From Streptomyces eurocidicus (GTDB taxonomy: Bacteria > Actinomycetota > Actinomycetes > Streptomycetales > Streptomycetaceae), in NCBI RefSeq assembly GCF_002891295.1, contig NZ_LGUI01000001.1, positions 930,001 through 994,000 of the forward strand: 64,000 bases of DNA, given 5' to 3'. Positions 8,201-16,870 of the stretch are shown in pieces. The first letter of the stretch is position 1; each line of letters starts with the position of its first letter. Under the pieces are notes generated by a model. The model did not search any database, was not told where the DNA came from, and saw only the letters and a program-made list of their open reading frames with translations. The position numbers and the translations under genes were made by a program.

Positions 8201-9520
8201 TCAGGGGCGGCCGAGGGCTCGGTGGGTCCAGCCGGCTTGGCGCCAGCGGGTGGGGTCGAGGGTGCCGCGTCCGTCGATGACCTTGGCCTGGGCGACGCGG
8301 GTGGCGAGCCGTTCGGGGCTGATGCCGGTGAACTCGGGCCACTCGGTCAGGTGCAGCAGCAGGTCGACGCGTTCGGCGGCGTCAAAGGCGTTGTCCGCGT
8401 AGTCGAGCTCGGGGTGAGCCTTGCGGGCGTTGTCCAGAGCCTTGGGGTCATAAACGGTGACCTCGGCGCCGAGCCGGTGGAGGTGGGCGGCGACGGCGAG
8501 GGCGGGCGAGTCCCGGATGTCGTCGGTGCCGGGCTTGAAGGCCGCTCCCCAGACGGCGATGCGCTTGCCCTTGAAAGTGCCGCCGAGCTGTTCTCGGGCT
8601 AGGTCGGCCATGCGTGCGCGGCGGCGGTTGTTGATCGCGTCGACTTCGCGGAGGAAGCCGAGGGCCTGGTCGGCGCCGAGTTCGTCAGCGCGGGCCATGA
8701 AGCCTCGGAGGTCCTTGGGCAGACAGCCGCCGCCGAAGCCCAGCCCGGGCCGCAGGCCCCGGTGGCCGATGCGGGTGTCGTGGCCGAGGGCTTCGGCGAG
8801 CTGGTGGACGTCGGCGCCGGCTGCTTCGCAGACCTCGGCGATGGCGTTGATAAAGGAGATCTTCGTGGCGAGGAAGGCGTTCGCCGAGCCCTTGACCAGC
8901 TCGGCGGTGGCCAGGCTGGTCGTGATCGTCGGCGTCCCGGCCTCGATGATCTTGGCGAAGCACTGCCGCAGCACGGTCTCGGCACGGGTGTTCTCGCTGG
9001 TGAAGCCGAGGACGAGGCGGTCGGGGTGGAGGGTGTCCTCGACGGCGGAGGACTCGCGCAGGAACTCGGGGTTCCAGGCGACCTCGGCCTGCTCGCCCGC
9101 CGGGGCCGCCTCGCGGAGGATGTCTGCGACGCGCGGGGCGGTGCCGACCGGGACGGTGGATTTGCCGACCACGACGGTGGGCCGGTAAATACGGGGTGCG
9201 AGGCGGCGGACGGCAGCGAAGAGGTCGCTGAGGTCGTAGGCGTTGTCCCCGGTCCGCTGAGGGGTTCCGACGCCGAGGAAATGCAGGTCGGCGAAGGATG
9301 CGGCCTCGGCGTAGGAGGCGGTGAACTTCAGCCGTCCGCTCGCGGTGTGCTTGGCCAGGAGGTCGTCCAGGCCGCGTTCGAAGAACGGGGCCTTCCCGGC
9401 GCCGAGGGCGAGGATCTTGTCGCGGTCGGTGTCCATGCCGAGGACTTCGTGGCCGAGTTCGGCCATGCAGGCGGCGTGGGTGGCGCCGAGGTAGCCGCAG
9501 CCGATGACGGTGAGCTTCAT
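8201..9520 (-). CDS. UDP-glucose/GDP-mannose dehydrogenase family protein
   Basis: A 439-residue NAD-dependent nucleotide-sugar dehydrogenase that oxidises C6 of a nucleotide hexose to a uronic acid. The N-terminal Rossmann fold opens with VIGCGYLG. The catalytic cysteine is C266 in GFGGGCLPKD. The C-terminal UDP-binding domain includes VWGAAFKPGTDDIRDSPAL. GGAAGGA precedes ATG 9520. UDP-glucose 6-dehydrogenase is the likeliest activity. It is last in a minus-strand operon after the amidotransferase and NUDIX genes, which suggests it supplies a uronic acid for amidation. Confidence 0.88.
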   Translation of the reverse strand: MKLTVIGCGYLGATHAACMAELGHEVLGMDTDRDKILALGAGKAPFFERGLDDLLAKHTASGRLKFTASYAEAASFADLHFLGVGTPQRTGDNAYDLSDLFAAVRRLAPRIYRPTVVVGKSTVPVGTAPRVADILREAAPAGEQAEVAWNPEFLRESSAVEDTLHPDRLVLGFTSENTRAETVLRQCFAKIIEAGTPTITTSLATAELVKGSANAFLATKISFINAIAEVCEAAGADVHQLAEALGHDTRIGHRGLRPGLGFGGGCLPKDLRGFMARADELGADQALGFLREVDAINNRRRARMADLAREQLGGTFKGKRIAVWGAAFKPGTDDIRDSPALAVAAHLHRLGAEVTVYDPKALDNARKAHPELDYADNAFDAAERVDLLLHLTEWPEFTGISPERLATRVAQAKVIDGRGTLDPTRWRQAGWTHRALGRP

Positions 9521-9600
9521 GCGCTCGTCCTTCCGGAAGAGAGAAGGGGGTGGGGCCGCCCGGCCCCACCCCCTGGTGCCCCGTCCGGAAGGGCGGGGTG

Positions 9601-10038
9601 TCAGGCGGGCCGGGCGGCCAGACAGCGGGTGATCCCGTCCCGGATGAACGGCGGGATCGTCAGGACCGGCAGGTGTTCGGGGGCGAAGAACTGGAGCTTG
9701 ACGCCCTCGGCCAGGGGGAGGCTCTTCTCGTCGCCGTCCCAGGTGGCGGCGAAGAAGGTGATGAGCTGGCCGGAGCCGTCCTCGTCACGGACCTCGAACA
9801 GCTCGGTCAGGTCCCGGGCGGTGAGGCCGGCTTCTTCGTCGAGTTCGCGGACGATCGCCTCGGCCTGGGTCTCGCCGGGGTCGGTGCCCCCACCGAGGAG
9901 ACTCCAGTGGGCGGGCCAGGCGATGTCGGGGAGGTCGTCGCGCAGGTGCATCAGGACTTCGCCCCTGCGGTTGGTGATGATCGCGACGGCCCCGCGGGCG
10001 GTGGACGGGCCCTTGGCGGTGGTGGTGTCGGAGTGCAT
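9601..10038 (-). CDS. NUDIX hydrolase
   Basis: A 145-residue protein with a complete NUDIX box spanning GGTDPGETQAEAIVRELDEE and AGL (pattern GX5EX7REUXEEXGU). It should hydrolyse a nucleoside-diphosphate-linked compound, possibly a nucleotide sugar given its position 28 bases downstream of the asparagine-synthase-like gene and upstream of the nucleotide-sugar dehydrogenase. Substrate specificity is not readable from the motif alone; a housekeeping nucleotide-cleaning role is equally possible. Confidence 0.85.
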   Translation of the reverse strand: MHSDTTTAKGPSTARGAVAIITNRRGEVLMHLRDDLPDIAWPAHWSLLGGGTDPGETQAEAIVRELDEEAGLTARDLTELFEVRDEDGSGQLITFFAATWDGDEKSLPLAEGVKLQFFAPEHLPVLTIPPFIRDGITRCLAARPA

Positions 10039-10066
10039 CCCGACACCGTAGTGACGTGAGGGTTCG

Positions 10067-11842
10067 TCATGCGGCAGCCTTCACCGTCTGGTCGGAAAAC
10101 CAGGCGGCTGCCATCAGGGCCTGCATCCGCGAGCGGTCGAACCGTCCGCCCGGCTCCAGCCCGCGTTCCAGCAGCGGCCGGAGGGTGCCCGGGGCGTCGT
10201 CGAGGGCGGTGCGGATCCGGGCGTCGGCCCACTGGGCGAGCGGGCCGGTCAGCCAGGCGGGGACTGGGGACGCGAAGCCGAGTTTGTCCCTGCTGGCCCA
10301 GACCTCGCGGGGCAGGCCCAGGGCCTTGGCGGCGTCCCGCAGGATGCGTTTCCCGGCCGCGGGCTCCCTGATCTTGTGGTCGGCCGGGAGCCGGTAGGAC
10401 AACTCGACGAGGTCGCGGGCGAGGAAGGGCGAGCGCCGCTCCAGGGCGAAGGCGGAGGCGAGCTTGTCGCTGGTCATCACCAGCGGCCGCCAGGCCGTCG
10501 CCAGCTCGGCGAGCGTCAGCGCGCGGGCCGCATCACCGCCCGACCGGGTGAAGGCGTCGGCCACCAGCTCACGGACCCTGCCGTCAGGATCGGGGCCGCG
10601 AAGGATCAGCCGGGCGGCGGCCTCCGCCGGGGCCAGGGGCTCCCCGGCGGTGTGCAGGAGCTTGGCCGCCAGGGGCCTGTACGCCTCCAGTCCGGCGTCC
10701 AGGACCGCTTCGGGACCGAAGAGGACCAGAGCCTGGCGGACGTAGCCCATCAGGAACTCGTCCGGCCCCAGCCCGCCGACCACGACCTTCAGACCCCGCT
10801 CGGCTACGGCCCGGTAGGCCATGTACTCAGAGAAGGTGGACGCGTTGCCCATCGGGTAGTCCAACGCGTTGATCATGTGCGGCAGGACAGTGGTGAAGTC
10901 GGCCGTGTCCGGCTCGACGACGACCAGTTCGGCGCCGATGTCCCGGGCGATGGTGGTGGCTATCCGGGATTCGTCCAGGCGGTCCTGCCCCGGATAGCGG
11001 ACGGTGACGCAGACCGGCGGCCGCATCAGGTAGGCCAGGACCGAGGAGTCCAGGCCGCCCGACAGCAGCAGCGCGAAGTCACCTGCGGGGGCTCGCAGCG
11101 GGATCTGTTCGGCCAGGACGACGGAGAAGCGGGCAAGCGCCGGCTCGTAGCCGGTCTGCCAGGGCTCGCGGTCCTCCAGGTGCCACCAGGTGGTGTGCTC
11201 CAGCGACCCGGACGCGAGGTCGAAGGACAGCAGGCTCGCCGGAGCCATCAGCTGAACGCCCTGGAACGGGGTCTCGACACCGGTCGGGGTCTCGATGGCC
11301 AGCATCTCCGGGCGGACGACGAGCGAGGCCACGCCGTAGCCGGTCAGGGTGGTGACCTCGGAGGCGAACGCGAGCCGGCCGCCGTCCAAGCGCCAGTAGA
11401 GCGGCTTCTCGCCCAGCCGGTCCCGTGCCAGGAAGAGCCGTCCGGCCTCGCCGGCCCTGGGGTCGTAGAGGGCGAGCGCGAACATGCCGTCCAGCCCGTC
11501 CAGGCAGGCCGCCCCGAGCTTGGCCCAGGCCCGCAGCACCAGGTGGGCATCGGTCTCACGGTCGGCGAGCGGGATGCCCCAGGCGGTGGCCTGCTGCCGG
11601 AAGTTGTAGATCTCGCCGTTGAAGGCCAGCAGCAGCCCGCTGGCAGCGTCGAGGTAGGGGCCGGGCTGGGCGGCCGGATCGACGATCAGCAGGGTGTTCA
11701 TGGCCAGCACCGCTCGCCCGTCCGATGAAGCGGCCTGCAGCGTGCCGTCCGGTCCGCGGTGCGACTGAGACATGCCCATCGCCCAGACCGTCGTCTGGTG
11801 CCGGGCCGCATCAGCTCCGGCCAGTCCTGCGATTCCGCACAT
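10067..11842 (-). CDS. Asparagine-synthase-like glutamine-dependent amidotransferase
   Basis: A 591-residue AsnB-type enzyme. The start at 11842 was preferred over 11851 because class II glutaminases need Cys2, and MCGIAGLAG provides it. The N-terminal Ntn domain has RGPDG and FNGEIYN. The synthetase domain has the PP-loop LLSGGLDSS near residue 260. Both halves are intact, so it can release ammonia and form an amide on an adenylated acid. True AsnB and uronic-acid amidating relatives such as MoeH5 or WbpS share this layout. Co-transcription with a UDP-glucose dehydrogenase favours uronamide formation (inference). Confidence 0.85.
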   Translation of the reverse strand: MCGIAGLAGADAARHQTTVWAMGMSQSHRGPDGTLQAASSDGRAVLAMNTLLIVDPAAQPGPYLDAASGLLLAFNGEIYNFRQQATAWGIPLADRETDAHLVLRAWAKLGAACLDGLDGMFALALYDPRAGEAGRLFLARDRLGEKPLYWRLDGGRLAFASEVTTLTGYGVASLVVRPEMLAIETPTGVETPFQGVQLMAPASLLSFDLASGSLEHTTWWHLEDREPWQTGYEPALARFSVVLAEQIPLRAPAGDFALLLSGGLDSSVLAYLMRPPVCVTVRYPGQDRLDESRIATTIARDIGAELVVVEPDTADFTTVLPHMINALDYPMGNASTFSEYMAYRAVAERGLKVVVGGLGPDEFLMGYVRQALVLFGPEAVLDAGLEAYRPLAAKLLHTAGEPLAPAEAAARLILRGPDPDGRVRELVADAFTRSGGDAARALTLAELATAWRPLVMTSDKLASAFALERRSPFLARDLVELSYRLPADHKIREPAAGKRILRDAAKALGLPREVWASRDKLGFASPVPAWLTGPLAQWADARIRTALDDAPGTLRPLLERGLEPGGRFDRSRMQALMAAAWFSDQTVKAAA

Positions 11843-11844
11843 CT

Positions 11845-12006
11845 GGTTCACCCCCGAGAGTGTTGGGATGCCTTGGCGGCGGTCGCGGCCGGGAGAGCTT
11901 TCCTCGGATCCCGGCCGCGACCCGGACCCTCATCACACCGGCTGGGAAAGATCGCGGGGGAGGGCTCGCAGGGGGGCTCACAACTCGCAGACCGGGTTCA
12001 CCCCCG
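11845..12006. promoter_or_regulatory. Divergent control region with a duplicated 12-mer
   Basis: GGTTCACCCCCG occurs at 11845-11856, just upstream of the amidotransferase start, and again at 11995-12006, about 120 bases before the regulator start. The copies are in the same orientation, 150 bases apart. The 282-base gap is otherwise G/C-rich without a gene. The repeats are candidate sites for the divergent HTH regulator. Confidence 0.4.
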
Positions 12007-12124
12007 GCCGGGGAGGCAATACCCTCGGTGACCCGACGCGCGGGATTCGCGTACGGCTTTCTGTGCTCAGCCACGTGTGCGAATCCGCGGCAAAGGTCAC
12101 TGGAATCGGCAGAGGGGGACGCCC

Positions 12125-13543
12125 GTGGCGTCGACCGTCCGCCGGACCCGTCCGCCCAATGCGGACCTGGCCCGGCTCATCGAAGCCAGCGGAGCGAGTC
12201 ACAAAGCCCTCGCCCACCGCATCAACCAGCTCGCCCAGGCCGCCGGGATCCAGAGCGACTACTCGCATACCTCCATCGCGAACTGGTGCCGCCGGGGCAT
12301 GACCCCGAAGTGGCCGGTCCCCCGGCTCCTTGCCCAGGCAGTCGGTGAACGGCTCGGCCGCCCGGTCCCGCTCACGGAGATCGGCATGGGCGAGGCCGAG
12401 ACACCGGATGCGGACCTGGGATTGGATTTCCCCAGGGAACCCGCCGATGCCGTCCGCGTCGCCACTTCGTTCTGGAGCAGTGTGAACCGCCGCGACTTCC
12501 TGACCGGATCGAGCTTCGCGCTCTCCGCGTTCACCACCCCCGTCACCCGCTGGCTCGTCACCCCCGCCGACGACACCGCCCATCACCGCGGCGGGACACA
12601 GGTCGGCCGCCTGGACCTGGAGGAACTGCGGGACGCGGCCGACGAGGCCCGCCGCTGGGACTCCAAATACGGCGGCGGGAACTGGCGGGCCAACTCCGTC
12701 ACCACCTGCCTCGAACAGCAGGCCGTCCCGCTGCTGCAGGGCTCGTTCTCCGACAAGGTCGGGCGCGAGCTGTTCTCCGTCACCTCCGAACTCTCCCGGC
12801 TCGCCGGCTGGACGGCCTTCGACGTCGGCCAGCACGAGGTCGCCCAGCGGCACTTCATCCAGGCCCTCCGCCTCGCCCGGGCCGGCGGGGACGTCCAGCT
12901 CGGCTGCTATGTCCTGACCACCATGGCCATGCAAGCCCTCATGCGCGGATTCGCCGAGGAAGCCATCGACATGGCCCAGGGCGCCTTCGAACGCGCCAAG
13001 CACGACGCGGTGCCCCGGGTGCTGGCCTTCACCAAGCTCATCGAAGCCCGCGCTCACGCACGAACCGGAGACGGGCGGGCCGCCTCACAGGCCCTGGCCA
13101 CCTCGGAAAGCCTCCTGGAGCGGACGCGGGAGGACAACGGAGACGAGCCGGGGTGGATCGACTTCTATCACCACGCGCGGCTGTCCGCCGATGCCACCGA
13201 GGTCTTCCGGGACCTGAAGAACCCCAAGACCGCCCTGACCTGGAACCAGCAGGCCGCCGCCATGCAGCCCGGCGTGTTCACCCGCTCCGTCGGGATGCGG
13301 CTGGCGATCGTGGGAACCGCCCATCTCCAGGCCCGCGACCTCGACCACGGCCTGGAACTGGGCAACCGCTCCGTCGACATCCTCACCCGCGTCAAATCGA
13401 CCCGCGCGCTGGACTACGTTCGCGAGTTCAACGATGCCCTCACCCCCTGGCGGCGCGAACCGGCCGTCCGTGACTTCCTCCATCGGACCCGTAAGGGCCT
13501 CGGGACCGCCTCCCCGCCGCTCGCCAAGACCGGCGCCAGGTGA
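12125..13543 (+). CDS. HTH (XRE-type) regulator with helical-repeat C-terminus
   Basis: A 472-residue protein. Residues 1-80 form a lambda-repressor-like HTH (LARLIEASGASHKALAHRIN, then a recognition-helix region before WCRRGMTPKWPVP). A short hydrophobic Ala/Phe segment with RRDFLTGSSFALSAF, resembling a Tat motif, follows at about 135. Residues 180-450 are an alpha-helical, TPR-like array. GTG 12125 has GGGGG upstream. Large regulators of this form are common in Streptomyces. It is divergent from the amidotransferase operon and probably controls it. Confidence 0.75.
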   Translation: MASTVRRTRPPNADLARLIEASGASHKALAHRINQLAQAAGIQSDYSHTSIANWCRRGMTPKWPVPRLLAQAVGERLGRPVPLTEIGMGEAETPDADLGLDFPREPADAVRVATSFWSSVNRRDFLTGSSFALSAFTTPVTRWLVTPADDTAHHRGGTQVGRLDLEELRDAADEARRWDSKYGGGNWRANSVTTCLEQQAVPLLQGSFSDKVGRELFSVTSELSRLAGWTAFDVGQHEVAQRHFIQALRLARAGGDVQLGCYVLTTMAMQALMRGFAEEAIDMAQGAFERAKHDAVPRVLAFTKLIEARAHARTGDGRAASQALATSESLLERTREDNGDEPGWIDFYHHARLSADATEVFRDLKNPKTALTWNQQAAAMQPGVFTRSVGMRLAIVGTAHLQARDLDHGLELGNRSVDILTRVKSTRALDYVREFNDALTPWRREPAVRDFLHRTRKGLGTASPPLAKTGAR

Positions 13544-13583
13544 GCGGGATCCGTACTCAGAGGCCGACGGTCCGCATCGCCCC

Positions 13584-13832
13584 TCAGAGCACCTGAGCCA
13601 CCACCGGTGTGGCCAAACTCCACCACTCCCGGCGTCTCGGCATTCGCGCCACGTATGTCGCTGCCGCTCTGTCCGCCCTCCGGGCCCGCGCCGGGTCCGG
13701 CCTCACGGCCTCCGGTGGCTCCGGCAGCCGGAGCGGGCCGTAATCCGTGAAGCGGACCGTTCCGCACTCCTCGCACCGGGACTCGCCCCCGCGATGCGTC
13801 CAACGACCGCGGTGCTCGCAGCGCCTCCTCAC
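13584..13832 (-). CDS. Small Cys/His-containing protein, coupled to upstream gene
   Basis: An 82-residue protein with GTG 13832 overlapping the TGA of the upstream gene (GTGA), and GGGAGGGA upstream. The N-terminal RRCEHRGRWTHRGGESRCEE is followed by CGTVRFTDYG, spacing C, H, H and CxxC like a small zinc-binding fold. The remainder is Arg/Pro/Ala-rich. I do not recognise a functional family. Tight coupling suggests a shared role with the next gene. Confidence 0.6.
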   Translation of the reverse strand: MRRRCEHRGRWTHRGGESRCEECGTVRFTDYGPLRLPEPPEAVRPDPARARRADRAAATYVARMPRRREWWSLATPVVAQVL

Positions 13833-14227
13833 GCCGTCCCTCCCGCCCGCATGTGCGCCCGCCAATGCCTACGCTGCGCTACGAGCGCGTCCCCCGCCCT
13901 GGCCTCGTCCCCACGGGCGTTGGCCTCCCGCCATGCCGCGTCCAGTTCCGGGCAGGTGGGGCAGCCGTACAGTCCGCTGGACGGGTCGGACGGCCATAGC
14001 CCCACGGCCTGACGCTCCTCCCGCGTCGCCAACCGCAGCTCGCTGAAGGGGACTTCCCATTCCTGGCCACCGCCCGGCCGCCGCACGCTGACGCGCTTCC
14101 CCGCACCCCCGATCACTTGCGCGAGCCGCCCCTCACGGGTGTCCACCACGAACGCACCGTTCCTGTACATCACTGTTTCGCCTTCCCCCAACCGCCGGGT
14201 CGTCACGCACCGTGTCCGCTCATCCAC
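13829..14227 (-). CDS. Conserved small protein of unknown function
   Basis: A 132-residue protein. GTG 14227 has GGGGAG 7 bases upstream; ATG 14170 is an alternative, and the conserved-looking part begins there (MYRNGAFVVDTREGRLAQVI). The first half looks like a small beta-barrel (KRVSVRRPGGGQEWEVPFSE). CPTC follows near residue 89, then a charged helix with CPELDAAWREANARGDEARA. A truncated paralogue lies at 8010-8132. It is translationally coupled to the downstream small gene and divergent from the DUF5753 regulator. Confidence 0.65.
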   Translation of the reverse strand: MDERTRCVTTRRLGEGETVMYRNGAFVVDTREGRLAQVIGGAGKRVSVRRPGGGQEWEVPFSELRLATREERQAVGLWPSDPSSGLYGCPTCPELDAAWREANARGDEARAGDALVAQRRHWRAHMRAGGTA

Positions 14228-14281
14228 AATGCCGCTCCCCGCCGGCCTGCCGCAACTAATTCGACTGCACAGGGGAGCAGT

Positions 14282-14297
14282 TCACCCCTGTGGGTGA
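14282..14297. promoter_or_regulatory. Dyad operator candidate upstream of DUF5753 regulator
   Basis: TCACCC-CTGT-GGGTGA is a perfect 6-bp dyad in the 148-base divergent gap, 79 bases before the regulator start and 55 bases before the minus-strand gene. It is well placed for autoregulation by the adjacent HTH protein. Confidence 0.35.
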
Positions 14298-14375
14298 CGA
14301 CCGCACCCACGCTCGGACCGTCTGGCACCCCTGCACCAAACTGAGCAGCGCACAGTCGGCAAGGGGAGGACGGAC

Positions 14376-15242
14376 ATGGGGTATTCAGCGCGCCGCACAG
14401 CTCGTCGTCGGAAGCTGGGCGCCGAGCTGAGAGCTCTCCGCGAAGCGGCCAGCGTCTCGATCGAAGAGGCGGCAAGGGCCATCCACGGAGAGCGGACGAA
14501 GATCAGCCGCCAGGAGACCGGGCGACACCGGGTCACCCGACTTGAGCTGGAGACCCTGTTCACCCTCTACGGGGCCGAGGACGAGAAGCTACGTCAATGG
14601 CTCATCGCCCTCTCGGCCGAGGGCGGCGGGCGCAATTGGTGGCGCCAGCATGGCGACGCGTTCACCGACGACTTCAAGGAAGCGCTGACCTTGGAGTCCG
14701 ACGCAGCGAGAATCGCGGTGTTCCAGTCACGAGTGATCCCCGGGCTACTTCAGACTCAGGAATATGCGACCGCCGTCATCGCTGGCAGCTCACCGGGGCT
14801 GTCCGAGCAGAGGCTCAATTTCCATGTTGACATCCGGATGAGTCGGCAGAGCATCTTCCTCAGAGGGAATCCTCCGCGCTACACGGCGGTCATGACGGAA
14901 GGGGTCGTCCGACAACAGATCGGCGGCCCCAAGGTATTGGTCGATCAACTGAGGCATCTGCTGACGCTGGGCGAGACGCCGGACGTCACGATCCAGGTCA
15001 TCCCCTACTCCCAGAGCGAGTTCACGAGCGCGGGCGGGTCCTTCGTCCTGTACTCCTACCCCGATCCATTGGACTTCGATGTCGTGCAGGTGGCCCATCT
15101 CCATGGCGACCTGTACTCGGAGGAGGACGAGACGGCGGCGAAGTACAGGAAGGCATTCGAGCGGCTGCAAGCTTCCGCACTGTCGCCCCGGAAGTCCGCC
15201 GAGCTGATCTCCTCGGTCTCACACGAACTAGAACGGGAGTGA
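14376..15242 (+). CDS. Scr1-family HTH regulator (XRE plus DUF5753)
   Basis: A 288-residue protein. Residues 10-70 form an XRE HTH (LGAELRALREAASVSIEEAA). Residues 95-285 are the DUF5753 domain, recognisable from SRVIPGLLQTQEYATAVI, YTAVMTEGVVRQQIG and VTIQVIPYSQSEF. GGGGAGGA precedes ATG 14376. Such proteins (WhiJ-like) pair with DUF397 proteins in Streptomyces and act in development or antibiotic control. Its DUF397 partner starts 11 bases after its stop. Confidence 0.88.
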   Translation: MGYSARRTARRRKLGAELRALREAASVSIEEAARAIHGERTKISRQETGRHRVTRLELETLFTLYGAEDEKLRQWLIALSAEGGGRNWWRQHGDAFTDDFKEALTLESDAARIAVFQSRVIPGLLQTQEYATAVIAGSSPGLSEQRLNFHVDIRMSRQSIFLRGNPPRYTAVMTEGVVRQQIGGPKVLVDQLRHLLTLGETPDVTIQVIPYSQSEFTSAGGSFVLYSYPDPLDFDVVQVAHLHGDLYSEEDETAAKYRKAFERLQASALSPRKSAELISSVSHELERE

Positions 15243-15252
15243 GGTAGACCCT

Positions 15253-15462
15253 GTGATAGTCCACAACCTTCCCCACCTCAGGTGGCGCAAGTCCTCCTAC
15301 AGCATCGACGAGGGCGACAATTGCGTCGAGGCGCAGTTGTTCACCAACGACCTCGTCGCCGTCGGCGACAGCAAAGAACGGACCCGAGGCGCGTTCATAT
15401 TCACACCCCACGCCTGGACCACCTTCATACACTCCATACGCACCGGATCACTGGAACCGTGA
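15253..15462 (+). CDS. DUF397 protein
   Basis: A 69-residue protein showing the full DUF397 pattern: LRWRKSSYS, GDNCVEAQ, VAVGDSK, and a final FTPHAWTTFIHSIRTG. GTG 15253 has GAGG 8 bases upstream. DUF397 proteins are small antagonists or partners of the DUF5753 regulator encoded immediately upstream, by analogy with WhiJ and AbaA loci. Confidence 0.88.
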   Translation: MIVHNLPHLRWRKSSYSIDEGDNCVEAQLFTNDLVAVGDSKERTRGAFIFTPHAWTTFIHSIRTGSLEP

Positions 15463-15466
15463 CGGC

Positions 15467-15811
15467 TCAGTCATCCCGCCGGGCCTGATACAGGCCCAAC
15501 GCCCCCACCGCCACCCCCAGAAACACCAGCACCCCGCCCACCATCATGTGCCGACTCATCGGCGGGCCGCTGTGCGGGAAGTCGCCGCGCAGGCGCGACA
15601 TGGGACCGGCGGCGGGTGCCGGGGCCGGGTCCGAGACCAGGGCCGGGACGGGGATCCGCACCACGACCGGTTCAGGGGCCCGTACCGGGCCCGGCATCGT
15701 GAAGGCGCAGAACAAGAACGTGGCCGCGACGGCGACGAGTACCGCGGCGGTCGGACCGACGCGGCAGGGCCGGCGCCGGTGGCGGGACGTTGCTCTCACC
15801 CTCTTCTGCAT
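15467..15811 (-). CDS. Small two-segment membrane protein
   Basis: A 114-residue protein, convergent with the DUF397 gene (4-base gap). A basic N-terminus is followed by a hydrophobic segment (VLVAVAATFLFCAF), a Pro/Ala-rich outer stretch (about 45-70), and a second segment (MMVGGVLVFLGVAVGALGLY) before a short charged tail. No family recognised. It could be an envelope spacer protein or a small signalling membrane protein. Confidence 0.5.
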   Translation of the reverse strand: MQKRVRATSRHRRRPCRVGPTAAVLVAVAATFLFCAFTMPGPVRAPEPVVVRIPVPALVSDPAPAPAAGPMSRLRGDFPHSGPPMSRHMMVGGVLVFLGVAVGALGLYQARRDD

Positions 15812-15863
15812 ATCCGGCTATATGCCGATTTGGAGACAATTCAGAACGCGTCGCCCGCGCCAT

Positions 15864-16733
15864 TCACCCGCCCGGACGCGCGTCCTTCAGCTCCTGCCGC
15901 TGGCGGCCGAGGCCCGCGACCTCCAGTTCGACCACGTCCCCGGCGCGAAGGTACGGCTTGGGCTCGGGGCGGCCGACGGCGGAGCCGGCCGGGGTGCCGG
16001 TGGTGATGACGTCGCCGGGGTACAGGGTCATGAACCGGCTGACGTACCGGACGACGTGGGCGACGGGGAAGATCTGGTCGGCGGTGGTGCCGTCCTGCAT
16101 GAGCGTGCCATTGACCCACAGGCGCAGGGAGAGCGCCTGTGGGTCGGGTATCTCGTCGGGGGTGACGAGCCAGGGGCCGAGCGGGGTGAAGGTCTCGCAG
16201 TTCTTGCCCTTGTCCCAGCTGCCGCCGCGCTCGAACTGGAAGGCGCGCTCCGTGACGTCGTGGGCGACGGTGTAGCCGGCGACGGCGGCGAGGGCTTCCT
16301 CGTCGGTGTCCAGGAGGCGGGCGGTGCGGCCGATGACGACGGCCAGTTCCACCTCCCAGTCCGTCTTCTCGCTGCCGTAAGGGACGAGGACGGTGTCGTC
16401 CGGGCCGACGACGGTGTCCGGGGCCTTCAGGAAGAGCACGGGCTCCACGGGGATGGGGACGCGGGTCTCGGCGGCCAGGTCGCGGTAGTTCACGCCCACT
16501 CCGACGATCTTCCCTATGCGGGCCAGGGGCGGGCCGGTCCGCAGGCCGGCGGGGTCGAGGACGGGGAGTATGCGGGCGCCGACGGAGGCCCGTACGCGCT
16601 CCAGCGCGGCCCGGTCGGCCAGCAGCCGGCCGTCCACGTCGGGGACGACGGACGAGAGGTCGCGCAGCGTGCCGTCGTCCTCCAGCAGCGCCGGGCGTTC
16701 GCCGCCCGGGGGTCCCACACGCAGCAGCTTCAT
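15864..16733 (-). CDS. Fumarylacetoacetate hydrolase family protein
   Basis: A 289-residue FAH-superfamily enzyme. ATG 16733 (GGGAG upstream) was chosen because conserved sequence starts at MKLLRVG. The C-terminal catalytic domain shows IVGVGVNYRDLAAE, the metal-site region EKTDWEVELAVVIG, and a late GDVITTGTPAGSAVG motif. Family members hydrolyse or decarboxylate acylpyruvates and 2-hydroxyhepta-diene-dioates. The exact substrate is unknown, and no aromatic degradation genes are adjacent. Confidence 0.88.
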   Translation of the reverse strand: MKLLRVGPPGGERPALLEDDGTLRDLSSVVPDVDGRLLADRAALERVRASVGARILPVLDPAGLRTGPPLARIGKIVGVGVNYRDLAAETRVPIPVEPVLFLKAPDTVVGPDDTVLVPYGSEKTDWEVELAVVIGRTARLLDTDEEALAAVAGYTVAHDVTERAFQFERGGSWDKGKNCETFTPLGPWLVTPDEIPDPQALSLRLWVNGTLMQDGTTADQIFPVAHVVRYVSRFMTLYPGDVITTGTPAGSAVGRPEPKPYLRAGDVVELEVAGLGRQRQELKDARPGG

Positions 16734-16870
16734 GGTGACGTCTCCCGAGGTCGTAGGGTCGGCCCGGACAGGCCCGTCCGGGCCGGCCGATGGGGACGGC
16801 CATCGAGCGACCGGTTGATCGTGCAAGAACGGAGGAGCTCTCCGCAAGAGCCCTTTCGGCCCTTGGACGG

